Assembly: GCF_010093595.1 (NCBI RefSeq)
Contig: NW_022985450.1
Span: 355,083-419,082, forward strand
Reading direction: 5' to 3'
Origin: Mytilinidion resinicola
Taxonomy: Eukaryota; Ascomycota; Dothideomycetes; Mytilinidiales; Mytilinidiaceae
Length of the DNA: 64,000 bases
In this document: positions 46,144 to 56,752 of the stretch, piece by piece
Position numbering within the stretch: position 1 is the first letter of the stretch
Layout of the letters: each line of letters opens with the position of its first letter
Position numbers and translations under genes: made by a program
Notes under the pieces: generated by a model
Databases searched by the model: none
What the model saw: the letters and a program-made list of their open reading frames with translations, nothing else
Told to the model about the DNA's origin: nothing

Positions 46144-47692
46144 TTACTGCGTCTTCTTCACCCCCTTCTCAACCCCCTCGCTATACAGCCACAACGCCAC
46201 AAACGCAACCCACCCAGCCACCGTGACCCAGATGCCCCCGACCCATACCCACGCGGCGCTGATGTTCCAGCTCCGCGGCCACTCATCGTGGGCGAAATGC
46301 CTGACGGTGACCTGACGCTTCTCATCCACGGACGTCAGGAACGGCCGCTTGTAGTTTACGCGGAAATTGAAAATGCCGTGCTGATCTGGCAAGACGAAGG
46401 AAGTGCCGAAGATAGTGCTGTTGGCGGTTTGCGCTAGCGGGGTGAGGGAGAGGCGGTGGAAAGGGGAGAGCATGCTGAACTCGAGCTGGACGTCGTCGGT
46501 GGCGGGTGGCGTGAAGGGGGAGAGGTGGGTGGAGGTGTATTCGGAGAGTTCGATTGTGAATGACTGCGTGAATCGTTAATACTAGTGACTGGAAGGGATG
46601 GGGATAGCAGGAGAGAGGGAGACATACCACATCCGTCTTAATACGATAGATACCCGGATTATGCTCCGGCACACCCACAGCGCTCTCATTCACATTCTTC
46701 TTCCCCTCATTCAGATAATGCTGCAGCCGTCCCACCTTCAGCACACCAGTCTCCTTGAACGTCCACTCAGACACCTTCGCCGCAAACGCACGATTAGCCG
46801 TGGTCGTCTGCTCCTTTCCACCCACAGCGCCGACCTTAGCATCGAACCACTCGTTCTGCAGCATCTCCGTGCTACCAACCACCGTGAAGCGAGCCGAATT
46901 CCGCGCCTGCATCGCCGACACAAGCGACAGCTGCTCGCCGACCGCGAACGGGTCTTCCACGATCTCGGCCTCGTCCTTCGGGTTGTAGCTGTATGCGGAG
47001 CTCCCCGCGCGCAGAATCGGCGCGAGATGCGGCGTCGCGTTCCCAAGACCTTGTCCGACAGCGCGGGGGACGGCAATCGTGCCGTCGACCTCGAAGTAGT
47101 TCTTCACGTCCGCACGCAGCGCCTTCGGGGCGGGAACCAGGAGCACATCGTGCTTCTCGCCCGCCGAGACGGTGTCGTAGTTGAAGTGGTCGACGACGAG
47201 GGTGTTGCGATCGGAGGGTAGGTGGATGTCGAGTTCGAGGAGCAGCGAGACGATAGCGCTCGGGGTGGGGTGGTCGGCGGAGAGGGTGAGCAGGACGTTG
47301 CCGTCCTTCTTGAGGAACTCGAGGAGGAGCTTCGGGGTGAGGGCCGGTCCGAGGCCTTTTGTCTTGGGCGGGAAGAGGATGAGGTGGTCGTAGGCGCGTT
47401 CGCCGTGCTTGAAGATGGAGAGTTTGTCGTTTTTGGGGGACTCGAAGGAGAGGGTGTAGCCGCGGCCTAAAGAACCGTATCATGAGAACTACTCAGATAT
47501 AAAGAGAGAAGGGATTGAATTGAGGAAATGTTGGAAATGTGAACACCCACCTCGCAAGTCATCCCAGAATTCCGAATACTTGTCCTTCTCCGCCAGCTCT
47601 TCCAGCACTACTAGCAACCTACTCCCGCTCGAACTCAATGCCTGCACCGCTCCCAGCAGCGCCAGCACTAGGAAAGAAAAAAGCCAGCGCAT
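46144..47692 (-). CDS. WBP1: Oligosaccharyltransferase beta subunit (WBP1/OST48)
   Basis: Three exons: 47692-47551, 47466-46628 and 46563-46144, with introns of 84 and 64 bp; 466 aa. The protein begins with a signal peptide (MRWLFSFLVLALLGAVQA), then the luminal OST48 domain with RLLVVLEE, GRGYTLSFESPKND and FNYDTVS blocks. A single C-terminal helix (WVWVGGIWVTVAGWVAFVALW) follows, and the protein ends KKTQ, a KKXX endoplasmic reticulum retrieval signal. It is an essential subunit of the complex that transfers the lipid-linked glycan to asparagine in the ER. It shares a short divergent promoter with the complex I subunit gene. Confidence 0.95.
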
Positions 47693-47960
47693 GGTGCCTG
47701 TCGTATGTCGTGTCGTGTTTCTTGTTGCTATCCAGCCTGAAGCGGGAGACGTATGCATAGACGTAGCTCCATTCCGCCAAGCCCTCTCCCAGAATCCCCG
47801 AGCTCTCGCCGACCCACTTCACCCAACTCCCAACCTCAAACCCTCACCTCCAACCGCCTCCCCAAGCTCGCCACAACCTCAATTCCCCCGCGGAACCCCC
47901 CAATCGCACGCCGGTGCCCCCGCCTAACCACCTACTCTCTCTTCGCCGCGCGAACCCGCA
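47693..47960. promoter_or_regulatory. Divergent promoter of WBP1 and the complex I 9.5 kDa subunit
   Basis: 268 bp between the start codons of two housekeeping genes. The pyrimidine-rich stretch near the plus-strand gene is typical of fungal core promoters. No specific site is claimed. Confidence 0.45.
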
Positions 47961-48275
47961 ATGTCGACCGCCGGCCCCTACTTCTTCAAACAGCCGCTCC
48001 GCTACATGCGCTGGGCCGCCCACGAAAAACCCGCCATCTTCTACTCGCTCATCGTCGGCTCGCTGGGGCCCGTCAGCATGGTGACGGTGCCGCCGGTTCG
48101 GAGGTACTTTGGGGATGAGGACAGGCCGAAGATACCGCTGACGTATCCGAGTATGTATATCAGTTTTGCCAAAGCGCGGGAAGATTGGAGTTGGGTGGGA
48201 TGTGAGATGATGGGGCTAATGGTGCGTGTAGTACCGAAGGGACCGCGGCAGATTCCGGAGGGGTACGATGATTAG
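47961..48275 (+). CDS. nuo-9.5: NADH:ubiquinone oxidoreductase 9.5 kDa subunit
   Basis: Two exons, 47961-48150 and 48232-48275, with an 81 bp phase 1 intron; 77 aa. The sequence MSTAGPYFFKQPLRYMRWAA, HEKPAIFYSLIVGSLGPVS and the end GPRQIPEGYDD match the small fungal complex I subunit very well. One membrane helix (IFYSLIVGSLGPVSMVTV) anchors it in the mitochondrial inner membrane, where it is an accessory part of the membrane arm. Length is as expected for the family. Confidence 0.92.
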   Translation: MSTAGPYFFKQPLRYMRWAAHEKPAIFYSLIVGSLGPVSMVTVPPVRRYFGDEDRPKIPLTYPSMYISFAKAREDWSWVGCEMMGLMVRVVPKGPRQIPEGYDD

Positions 48276-48782
48276 ATGCTGAGGGGGTGTGGGAGGGCGG
48301 AGGGCGATTGATATCACGCGGAGGGAGCACTGAGCGAGTGTTTGATGGAGGGAGAGGAGGATTGACTACTGTATAAACATTGCCGAGTCGGGCGACGGCT
48401 TGGTCTGAGCTTGAATGCATCCACTTCCACCCCAAAACATCGAAAACCCAAGGAAATAGACAGTTGAGTGGGACACCAATATCAAATTAGGTCCTTTTGA
48501 ACGCCGATGGCTGAGGGCCGTCAAAGCCTGATTAGCAGTGACAAAACCAAGGAAAGACAGAACTGGGGGGGAGGTCAAATATCAAGGTTGGGGCTTTTGA
48601 TCGCTGTTAACACTTGATAGACACCGGATTGAGCTCAGGTGTCCTGGAAGTCGCCCAATGTCGCCCAAATCCGAGCCAACAGTAAATGAGACCAAGCAGA
48701 ACAGAGAGAATTTCAACACAAACACGGTGAATGCTGAAAGGTGAGAATGCTTGCTGACGGGCCAGCTCCAAGCATTCCTCCC
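48276..48782. other. Convergent 3' intergenic region
   Basis: 507 bp between two convergent genes. Two CAA(A)TATCAA...TTTTGA(A/T)CGC-like stretches near 48477-48502 and 48575-48606 resemble each other weakly; nothing else is seen. Confidence 0.3.
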
Positions 48783-50119
48783 CTACTCCCTGACTCTCTT
48801 GTTGTCCGCATTAGCCTCCAAGTCCTCATCCCAGTCGATCTCATTCTCGTCATTCTCATGAGTCTCATCCCTCACTCTCTTCTGCCCCAAGATGGGTCCC
48901 TTCTTTACCCACGGAAAGTCGGCCTTGTCCACGACGGTGCACGTCAGCCACGGAACCTTGAACTTCCCCGTATCCAACGCACTCTCGCTCTCCAACAGCC
49001 CACTCTTGGCAACACTCCCCTTGACCACCTCTTTCAGCTCCAGCAGATGATTTTCAAACACATTCTGCCCCTTCTTCGTCATCGGGAAGTTCCTGAAGAA
49101 CGGCGCAATCGTCTGCCGGCTGAGATACTTGTCTCCCGCCTCGCTCAACTGCTTGTACAGCGCATACCCGCCATCCTTAGCGCGGAAGGTCTTGTCCTGG
49201 ATGATCTGCTGCATCAGCCACTGCCGGAACAGACACACGGCCATCCACATCATGATATCCGCGGCGTAGGTGTCGCGCTTCACTGGGGCCGCATTGGGCG
49301 GGTGGGTGATGCCACCGGGGTACATCACCCCCATCTGCAGCTCGAGCGCGCGACGCTGGCGACTGAGGTGGTCGGCGTGCTTCAGACACACCCGCTTGAC
49401 GTCCTTCCCCAGCGCGCTCTTCTGCGCCGAGGAGAACTCGTTCCAGCGGCCCACAAGATGGACAACCGCTTCCTTGAAGATGATCTCGGACGTGATGCGC
49501 ACGGCCAGATCGACCCACTCGAGCGGGTTGTTGGCGATGGAGCGGAAGAGCACCTGGCCCTGCTTGATGAGCGCGAGGTCGATGTTCTTCGACACCGCGG
49601 CGACGGAGCCAAGGTACTCGGCGACTTCGATCAGGCCGATGGCGTCCTCGAGCGCGGACTGGATGCCCACGTCGTTGAGGGTCAGCTCCTGCCCGTAGAA
49701 GGTGCCGATGATGCCCGTGTAGTACTCGAAGTACTTGGTCGGGACCTTGCCGTTCTCGTTTAGCGGGATCATGGTGCCGTAGGAGGGGTTCTGGATTAGC
49801 TGGCCCATGGTGTCGAGTTCCTGTGCGTATGCTGTGTCAGATTCTTTTCCGAGAGCTTCTGGTTCTGCTTTGGGGGACTGCTTACGCGTGCAACTAGTCT
49901 ACCAACGCTGTTCCCATTGACGCCGACGCCGCGAAGCTCGATGCGCCAGCGGATCGTTACGCCCTGCTGCTTGGCGCGCTGGCAGAGCACCGCCGCGAAC
50001 TCATGCGTCAGGATGCTAGCGAAGCGCTTCGAGTGGCGGGCGAGAACGCTGGAGTGCAGCGGCAGGACCTTGTCGTAGGCTAGCACGAGCTGGACGTCCG
50101 GAGCTGGGTCCATGCTCAT
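48783..50119 (-). CDS. BTB/POZ-like domain protein
   Basis: Two exons, 50119-49886 and 49820-48783, with a 65 bp phase 0 intron; 423 aa. The N-terminal 60 residues (DVQLVLAYDKVLPLHSSVLA, then RHSKRFASILTHE) have the BTB pattern in which a structure is displayed before an alpha helix. The large C-terminal part is helical (ALEDAIGLIEVAEYLG, DIMMWMAVCLFRQWL) and resembles fungal BTB proteins of unknown role. The tail is acidic (ENEIDWDEDLEAN) followed by basic KRVRE. BTB proteins often work as adaptors of cullin-3 ubiquitin ligases or as dimerisation modules; no partner is evident here. Confidence 0.72.
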
Positions 50120-50894
50120 GATGGCGGTTGGCTGGCGTTGTTGTGTTTGGAAGAGAGGGGGTTGGAAGGAGGATGAAAGGGGTGAGGTGCGTTGTGAGGT
50201 AGGTTGAGAGGAAACACGGAGGGTCTGTGCGATGTTTATGTAGGTTGGCAGGTGTGAGGAAGACTTCGCGTCTTATGACGCTAACGCGTTTGCACGCGAC
50301 GTTTCTTCACCAGATCACGGGCAAGGTGTCTTCAGAAAGGTCAGGTGGCTGAAATGGGAGGACTGAGGATGTGAAGTTCTGCGAGACGAAGTCGCATGAG
50401 GTGAAACGAAGTTGATGGTAGTAAGCTGGCCTCGTAGGAGTATACGTAGTTGGTTTGGGTTGAAGCCATGCGCTTTGTTGTTGACGTGAGAGAGCGAGGT
50501 TGTGTTGTTTACATGGTGAGTTGAAGCTCTCAAGGCCGCACCGCTCCCTAACTTTCCCAGCTTGCAGGGTTCGGCTTAAACTTCTGGAGACGTACGAGAA
50601 GGATAAGAAGAGGCACTCGAATGCAGCCGTGATTTCGCATGCTACTGATGTGGACGCTGTACTAGACCATAAAGTGGAGATTTCTTTTGATGTTGTGAGA
50701 AGCATGAACGGGAGCCAGTCCGTCCGATCTGGAGTCAATTTCGGCGAGTTATTGATACAGTCTCTAAATTAGGCCGTGGGAACTAGTGACACGTCACACG
50801 TACAAACGGCAGCTGTGAAATGGCACGCGCAAGAGATCACTAGTGAGGTCCTCTCCTAAGGCCTTAAATATCATTTAATTTTGAGTGGTCAATA
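50120..50894. other. Upstream region of the BTB gene, no further gene supported
   Basis: 775 bp. A 143-codon minus-strand frame at 50307-50738 lacks family resemblance and is treated as chance. Confidence 0.35.
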
Positions 50895-51150
50895 ACGTAT
50901 CTAGCAGCTTTATGCAGTGGTCACCCTGGTGGGTGTGCTATGCGTTGCCAGCGCCGAGGGTTCGATTCCCAAGGTTGTTGGACCGTGAATCATGTATTTG
51001 CACTCGATAAGAGGCTGCATGGTTTTCGGAGTGGAGGCGGACCGATCCTGAAGTAGTTAATCAATGGGGTCCGCCATGACGGTCAGGCTGGGGGCCGTCT
51101 GAAATGTAAGTCTTAGTTTGTTTTTTTGGGTGTAAGCTCTTTTTTTTCCT
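50895..51150 (+). mobile_element. tRNA-related SINE-like element
   Basis: A tRNA-like head contains an A-box-like TTATGCAGTGGT (near 50909) and a perfect B box GGTTCGATTCC at 50959-50969, a spacing usual for RNA polymerase III promoters. The flanking T stem is only partly paired, so it is not a functional tRNA. An unrelated body of about 150 bp follows, ending in T-runs of seven and eight near 51120 and 51139, which can terminate polymerase III. This head-body-T-run order is that of a SINE. Target duplications were not found with confidence. Confidence 0.45.
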
Positions 51151-51924
51151 TCCAACCCTACTTTGGGTTGGGACGGAAAGGTTCCGATGACAGAATTATG
51201 ATTCCCCGATATGGTCACCGATTAAGGTGAATCCCCACAACGTCAAATGCGCTTCTGGTAGCAGTGCTACCTACGTAGGCTATAAGATTTTTCTTTTTGG
51301 CTGGTCAGGAAAACGGGACAGCAGACGAAGGCTTTCGAATCGGGCTGGAAGATTTAGGGAGATATTGATGCGGCAAGAAGTATGAAGTGGAGCCAGTCCG
51401 TACGACTCAGTGTTGCAGTGGGAGTGGCGCATGCGGATTCGGGAGCAGGAGTTGCATATATCGAGATGGTCTAGACTTGATGCTTTATATTCCCTAAGCG
51501 GATGCTTGATGTTTTGGCAGCCACGCGATACAGGTTTCTCGTGGAGTTCTTTCAGAGTCAAGGAGACGTCCCAAGCCGCTGAGGAGCAATCAGCAGAGAG
51601 TGACTTTGACGTTACGTTTTCAGAGTTTCCAAACCTCTTGCAGGACTTTGCCGTGTTTTGAACTTCGTCAGCGTTCTTCTCACTATGATCTGATCTGTCG
51701 ATTTTCGCGACGAGAAACCCATGAAACATGTGAAGAGAACGATGCTCCGTGCGAGCCAACACGTTCGCCCTCGGATTGAAAAGCACACGATGACGCTATC
51801 TCAAGGCTTCTAACACACTACAAGAATTTCAAGCGAGATATCATATGTGAAACAGCGTAATCATTGTCGAGATTATGTTAAAAAAAATGGTTCTCTACTC
51901 CGGAACCTTCCTTGACCTTTCCAT
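51151..51924. other. Intergenic region, nothing recognised
   Basis: A 168-codon minus-strand frame (51280-51786) lacks an ATG at its start and any family resemblance; treated as chance. Confidence 0.35.
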
Positions 51925-52245
51925 TCATCCAAACCAATCATTCCGGTCCCATCGTGACCCCTCCGATGAGATTCCTTGATGATGCGGATAGCTTACCGCA
52001 CCATTTTTACGCTTCCATGGCACATCTACGTGTAACAAAAATTAGCAGCGGTTCATTCCCAGTATTCGAGTAGGAGATTAAGAAGGCTTACGAAAACAAA
52101 TATGTTCTTTCATCCACGTATATCCCTTCATCATCCAAGTTTTCGGTGGCCGGGCGCGGCTTTGCGTTGGCTTCGGGTTCTCTCCCGTGGAAGGAAACGG
52201 GGCGCGAGGCTGGGAGGGCGAGGACATGTTGCTACCCATGGTCAT
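51925..52245 (-). CDS. Possible small two-exon gene, 84 aa
   Basis: Exon 52245-52092 and exon 52025-51925 are separated by a 66 bp phase 1 intron with good ends (GTAAGC...CACGTAG). The product starts MTMGSNMSSPSQPRAPFPST and contains WMMKGYTWMKEHICFHVPWK. It is basic and Pro/Trp-rich, without signal peptide or membrane segment. The consistent frame across a well-formed intron supports a real gene; I do not recognise it. The second exon could end earlier at another GTAAGC. Confidence 0.38.
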
Positions 52246-52936
52246 ATCCTATTGCTCGTGAATGATGTGTAAGACGGTAAAACAATGGGAATGTATGTAT
52301 TCTATATCTAGCCACTCTAGGCTGTGCTGAAAGTCTTCTGCCTAGATAGAACTAGTTAGCCTTGCGTATATTGCACTTTGTGGTAATGTCTACTCAGCCA
52401 CCTTGGACCATGTCGCCAGTTCCGGATCGAGGACAGCACCTTGGCAAGCCAAGCACAACTCTGAACATTGGGTGTGACACAGCCCTCTGAGCTTCTTGAA
52501 GTGTGTGGTGGGAGAAGCCAGGATGTGTGGATAGGCGCTCCGTCTTTCGTGGTCAAGAGAGTTAGCGTGAAGTCTCACGTGACGATCACGGGATTTTGAG
52601 CTTGAACCTTAAGTAGGGTTTACGGAGGTACCGTTGCTATTTAAACTCTTATATGTCCTGTTTAGTACTTGAGCGTTCTTATGTACGAAATTAAGAGTTG
52701 GCCGACAGTATCGTTCCTCTCGCCCATAACCCCTCTTGTAAAGGTGTGAATTTGATGAGCTTGACTTCTTCAATTTGGTCCGATTGTGCTGAAATCTAGC
52801 CTAGGCGCGTATATTCACACACATCTAGGTGCTTTTAGCGTTTTTGGCTGCGAGGCGATTACCGTTGCAGTTGCAATGTGCAGATGGAGGTTTTGTGCAG
52901 ATAGAGTCACAGCCTCGCGAGCCAGCTATTCGGTCA

Positions 52937-54076
52937 TCAAACGGGCAACCCACGCTCCTCCCTCTTCCTCAATGCATTCTCTTTCCACGCCCGAAATGCA
53001 GCAACTCGTTCCTCTCTCGGTAGATTGCCGAAAGTATGTCCAGCGTCGTGATGTTCTAGTGTCCGCAACACCGTTCCGATCTTAAACAGCGCAAAATGTT
53101 CCCCATTCACTCTGAACTGAATACTTCCGATTCTCTCATGTAAAACCATACCATACTTCGCCGTGTGGTAGCCCATTTCAAGTAGGCTCAAGAAGCGAAG
53201 CATGAGGAAACTAGCGAGCCACTCGGGCCTCAGGACTTTGTCCTCCTCCTCCCCCTGGTATAATGCGGATTGGTTGTAGTACCGCGTGTGCTTCCAATTC
53301 TCCCCAATAGGGCGAGCAGTCTCGCCGTAGATTTCTTCCTTGTCGTTCTTGCCGACGAAATTTAGATCCAGATTCTTGATGGTGACTTCCCGATCAACAG
53401 ACGAATCGGTATGCGGCACAGGTCCGCGCCTCAGCACATATTCCAGCAGGTAATAGAAGAGCCACATTAGCCAAGGTGGCGCGCCGTTCCCTTGACCCCA
53501 TCCACTCATCCATTTGGGTAGAATCTTTTCGGAACCACAGATCCGGAACGTAACATTCACCTGATCGAGCTGGTTGGAGAGCCTGGGGACGGACAACCAG
53601 CTGGGCCATAGCGAGTTCTCGTTGGAAAAGATTACATCGAGCTCGTACGGAAGATTGAGCCGAGCGAGCGCAGCAGCGGTCTCGGAGGAGACTTGGTGGT
53701 TTACGAGGAGCAGAGGGGCGCTGTTGGAGATGTAAACGCGCGGTTCAAAGTACAATGGCGTTCGGCTATGATACCAGGCGTCGAAGCCGGATATTTCTTC
53801 TGCTTGCCATTCTGTAGCTGAGGGCGATCGAGGCTCCGCCTCACTAGTATCTTGCGGAGGTGCTCGGGAAGAGGATATGACGAGTTCGAGAATTGTATCG
53901 CGGATTTCACGGGGAAGAGAGAGGAGAGGAGAAGGGGTGATCGGATCTAAGCTATTCCGCGCCGTACTTGGAGGATTCTTGCTTCCCAAGAAAGATCTTC
54001 GTTTGAGTTGTTTGCGAATGCGTGGGATCATCTTTGCTACACATTGAGGATGAATGTTGATCGTTGCGGCAGCCAT
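52937..54076 (-). CDS. F-box-like fungal protein of unknown function
   Basis: Single exon, 379 aa from the ATG at 54076. After a basic N terminus the segment PLLSLPREIRDTILELVI has the look of a fungal F-box-like or 2EXR-type helix pair, and NSAPLLLVNHQVSSETAA is the recurring second block of such proteins. The remainder has Trp-rich stretches (WPSWLSVPRLSNQLDQV) and DLNFVGKND. Proteins of this group are numerous in filamentous ascomycetes and mostly uncharacterised; some act as substrate adaptors for SCF ubiquitin ligases. No signal peptide. Confidence 0.72.
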   Translation of the reverse strand: MAAATINIHPQCVAKMIPRIRKQLKRRSFLGSKNPPSTARNSLDPITPSPLLSLPREIRDTILELVISSSRAPPQDTSEAEPRSPSATEWQAEEISGFDAWYHSRTPLYFEPRVYISNSAPLLLVNHQVSSETAAALARLNLPYELDVIFSNENSLWPSWLSVPRLSNQLDQVNVTFRICGSEKILPKWMSGWGQGNGAPPWLMWLFYYLLEYVLRRGPVPHTDSSVDREVTIKNLDLNFVGKNDKEEIYGETARPIGENWKHTRYYNQSALYQGEEEDKVLRPEWLASFLMLRFLSLLEMGYHTAKYGMVLHERIGSIQFRVNGEHFALFKIGTVLRTLEHHDAGHTFGNLPREERVAAFRAWKENALRKREERGLPV

Positions 54077-56142
54077 CAGGCTCAGACCCCTCCAAGGATG
54101 ATCAGGTGACTATTTCGAGATGTTACTTTTTGTTAGAACCTCCCCATCTATTATACAATAAGAGACACACTAGTCACGTTCCGGAAATTTGATGGCTCAC
54201 AGTGGTTTCTTATCTTCTTGTGGTTGTAGTGGATCGTGGCCAATCAGCGTATAGCTACAGAAGAACGGAGTTTCTCTCAAGACCTTTGGTTGACCAAGGC
54301 GATGTTTGAGACCAGCGTAAAGTATGCGCCTCCCGTATGGCCTAGGGAGTCTTGTGGGTTTTCTACCATGATAGAGCCGGTAAAGGTATTGCAGTATAGT
54401 CCAACGAGAACAACACGTGACCCAAACTTGACCTCACATCAGCATCTCTACATCTGCACAGTAAATAACCACTCAACAACCTTCTAATTTCGACGAGGAA
54501 GCGAAAGTCTAGAACCTTTACACCGCCCCCTCGTCAAGTCGCCTATTCGCACAAGGCTGTCTTCCCCCGGGCGTTGTTGTCTAACAAGGCTATCGAGCCA
54601 CCCGCTCCTCCCTCGGACACCGCAGCGCACATCATCCACACCTCACCACTTACCACTTCCCCAAAACAATTCATTCCCCACACCACCACCATCGCCACAC
54701 AAAATTCAAGCCCCCCATGTAAAGGATGCACCAGGCGAAGGCCGATTACAAGGAATGTGGAGGCTCAAGTGCACCCGATCCTGCAAGCCGGGAGCCTCAT
54801 CTTTGAATTGACCGCACACGTCACCCCCGTGTAGACTCACGCTCCATGAACCTCGGAATCGCCTCAGAAGGCGTACGGGAGGGAAAACATTGCCGGTTTG
54901 GTAGTTTGTGATGGCTGCCTGGCCTGAGGCCGCCCAGAGACTGCGACCACCTGCACGTTGCCTTTGCGTCGTGACCCGTGACCCGTGAGGGCACAAGAGA
55001 AAGCTAGCCCAAGAGCTGAAAGGGCGATTGGGAAATCAGAGGTATATGAGATGCGCCTTGGGTATCAATATCAACCTGACGGCGAGTTCCCGTCGCCGGA
55101 AGTCCGAGAGTTTTGAGGGAAAGCAAGGTTGTTCAAGTTGCCCAAATCCGCCGCTGCTGGAGCCTACGGGCACCCGCATTACGCGCAAATCACGTTGGTT
55201 GGGCTCATGAAAGGCACACATGAGGGAGATTGCCCTTTCGCACCTTGAAGCCAGCGTCGGCATCTCCGGCAGTGCTGCTGTCCACTCGAATAGACACGAG
55301 CTGATGTCGCACCTCCGCAAATGTGTACCTGGACATGGGGGTCTGTGGTGAGAGTACCACTTATGATTGTCGCCCCTTCTCTACGCCCTCGTAGTAGCCT
55401 CACCTCAGCTCGTGTCTGGCACGGAGATTAGACCCATCCATGGGCGGCGCCACAACCGCCGCCGTCCCCTGCCATTGTCTCAAACTCAAATGTGACTGCT
55501 GGCCTTTATAAGGGCGACTGGGCGGGAGTGGCTGTGCGTTGGGCAGAGAGGCGACACAGTGAGGTGAGTGGTTGCACTTTTCTACAGTGTTGAGATGAGA
55601 TGAGGAGTTGATGGTCTGTAGGAAGGCGGATTGGCGAAACATGGAAGACTGCCGCACTTGAGGAGTTCGCAACTTAGGCGAAATTCGCATAGGTGAAAAA
55701 GCATGCAAAAAGCCAATATGTAATGTCAATCAGGTATAATTCATGCCAGGTATCCAGCCTCGCGAGGGAAGTGAATCTTAAAGAGATAAGGGCGCCACCA
55801 GGATGCTTGCTTGCTGAAACGCCAAAGAGATTCCCAACATGCTCGACAAATCAACGATAGCTCAAAACAAATAGGAACTTAAAGAAAACCCAGGTCCGGA
55901 TAAAGAGAACTCTGCGCGGTAGGATGTGCATAAACACCGGAGATTCTGTAGCCACCCATTTACAGGCACAGAACAGATGCTCCTCTCAAGGATGCTCAAA
56001 AGACCTTCAAAAGCGCTTGCAATTGTGCCTACAATTCGCCGAAAAGAAACCTATCGTTCGTTAGTTTGACTTTGTGTACAGGATAAATGGAACGCTTACG
56101 CTACAGCAATTTGATTGTGACAAATGCGGACCTCCTCAATCA
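54077..56142. other. Long intergenic region without a supported gene
   Basis: 2.1 kb. Frames near 54.6, 55.2 and 55.6 kb are Pro-, Ser- or Arg-rich, overlapping on both strands, and lack family resemblance. Confidence 0.35.
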
Positions 56143-56752
56143 CTAAACATACTCGATCTTGCAGTCTTTGCACTTCACTTCCCCACACATTGGGCATCCC
56201 ACCGTCATAGGTCCCAGACCGCCATCGCCACATTTGCAGCAGTACCAGACCCAGCCCTTACCACCATCAGTCGGGTCTCCGCAAGGGATTGAGTCGTTGC
56301 CATGAGTGTGGTGCACAGGGAGATGTGCGGTAGAAAACGACTGATGATCGAATAGATTGTGGTGATGGGCGCGGATTTCGTTGGATACGGTGTCAATGGT
56401 GGGTATAGTAGGCCTAGGCGACGGCATCGGGGCCAAATTGTGACCATAGGAGTCAGAAGCGCTGACTAGAACTTTGCCGACGAAAGACATGACAGGCGTG
56501 GAACCTGGTAGGCGAGGATCGTCGTCAAAGTCAACACACTCCTTGCTATCTGAACTGCATCCATCGCACTTGAAGACAATTAGCATCATTGGAGAAACAG
56601 CTGAACGGACAAACACATACCCCTTTATGGCCACAGTTGATACAAGAGGGTTGTATGGTGATGTTTTGTGGGCCGTCTCCACACTGGCAGCAGTAATAGT
56701 AAGTACTAGGGCCGCGCATTGTCGGGCCTTCAAGTTTGGATTGTACCGCCAT
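56143..56752 (-). CDS. Small cysteine-rich (zinc-ribbon-like) protein, paralogue of the 30.4 kb gene
   Basis: Two exons, 56752-56621 and 56568-56143, with a 52 bp phase 0 intron (GTATGT...TTCAAG); 185 aa. Module 1 reads YYYCCQCGDGPQ...CINCGHKG then CDGC, split by the intron. Module 2, near the C terminus, reads WVWYCCKCGDGG...CPMCGEVKCKDCK. The linker is variable and holds several His (HHHNLFDHQ). The CCxCG...CxxCG...CxxC spacing equals that of the gene at 30388, but sequence outside the Cys residues has diverged strongly. No signal peptide. Function unknown. Confidence 0.72.

Noticed and set aside
48741..49763. 340-codon plus-strand frame antisense to the BTB gene
   Set aside because: It is the complement of a well-supported coding exon; long antisense frames are expected from codon bias, and its Arg/Leu/His-rich sequence has no family match.
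50307..50738. 143-codon minus-strand frame upstream of the BTB gene
   Set aside because: Ser/Thr-rich with no recognisable domain and lying in the expected promoter of the BTB gene.
51280..51786. 168-codon minus-strand frame
   Set aside because: Begins without an ATG, composition not protein-like, no family resemblance.
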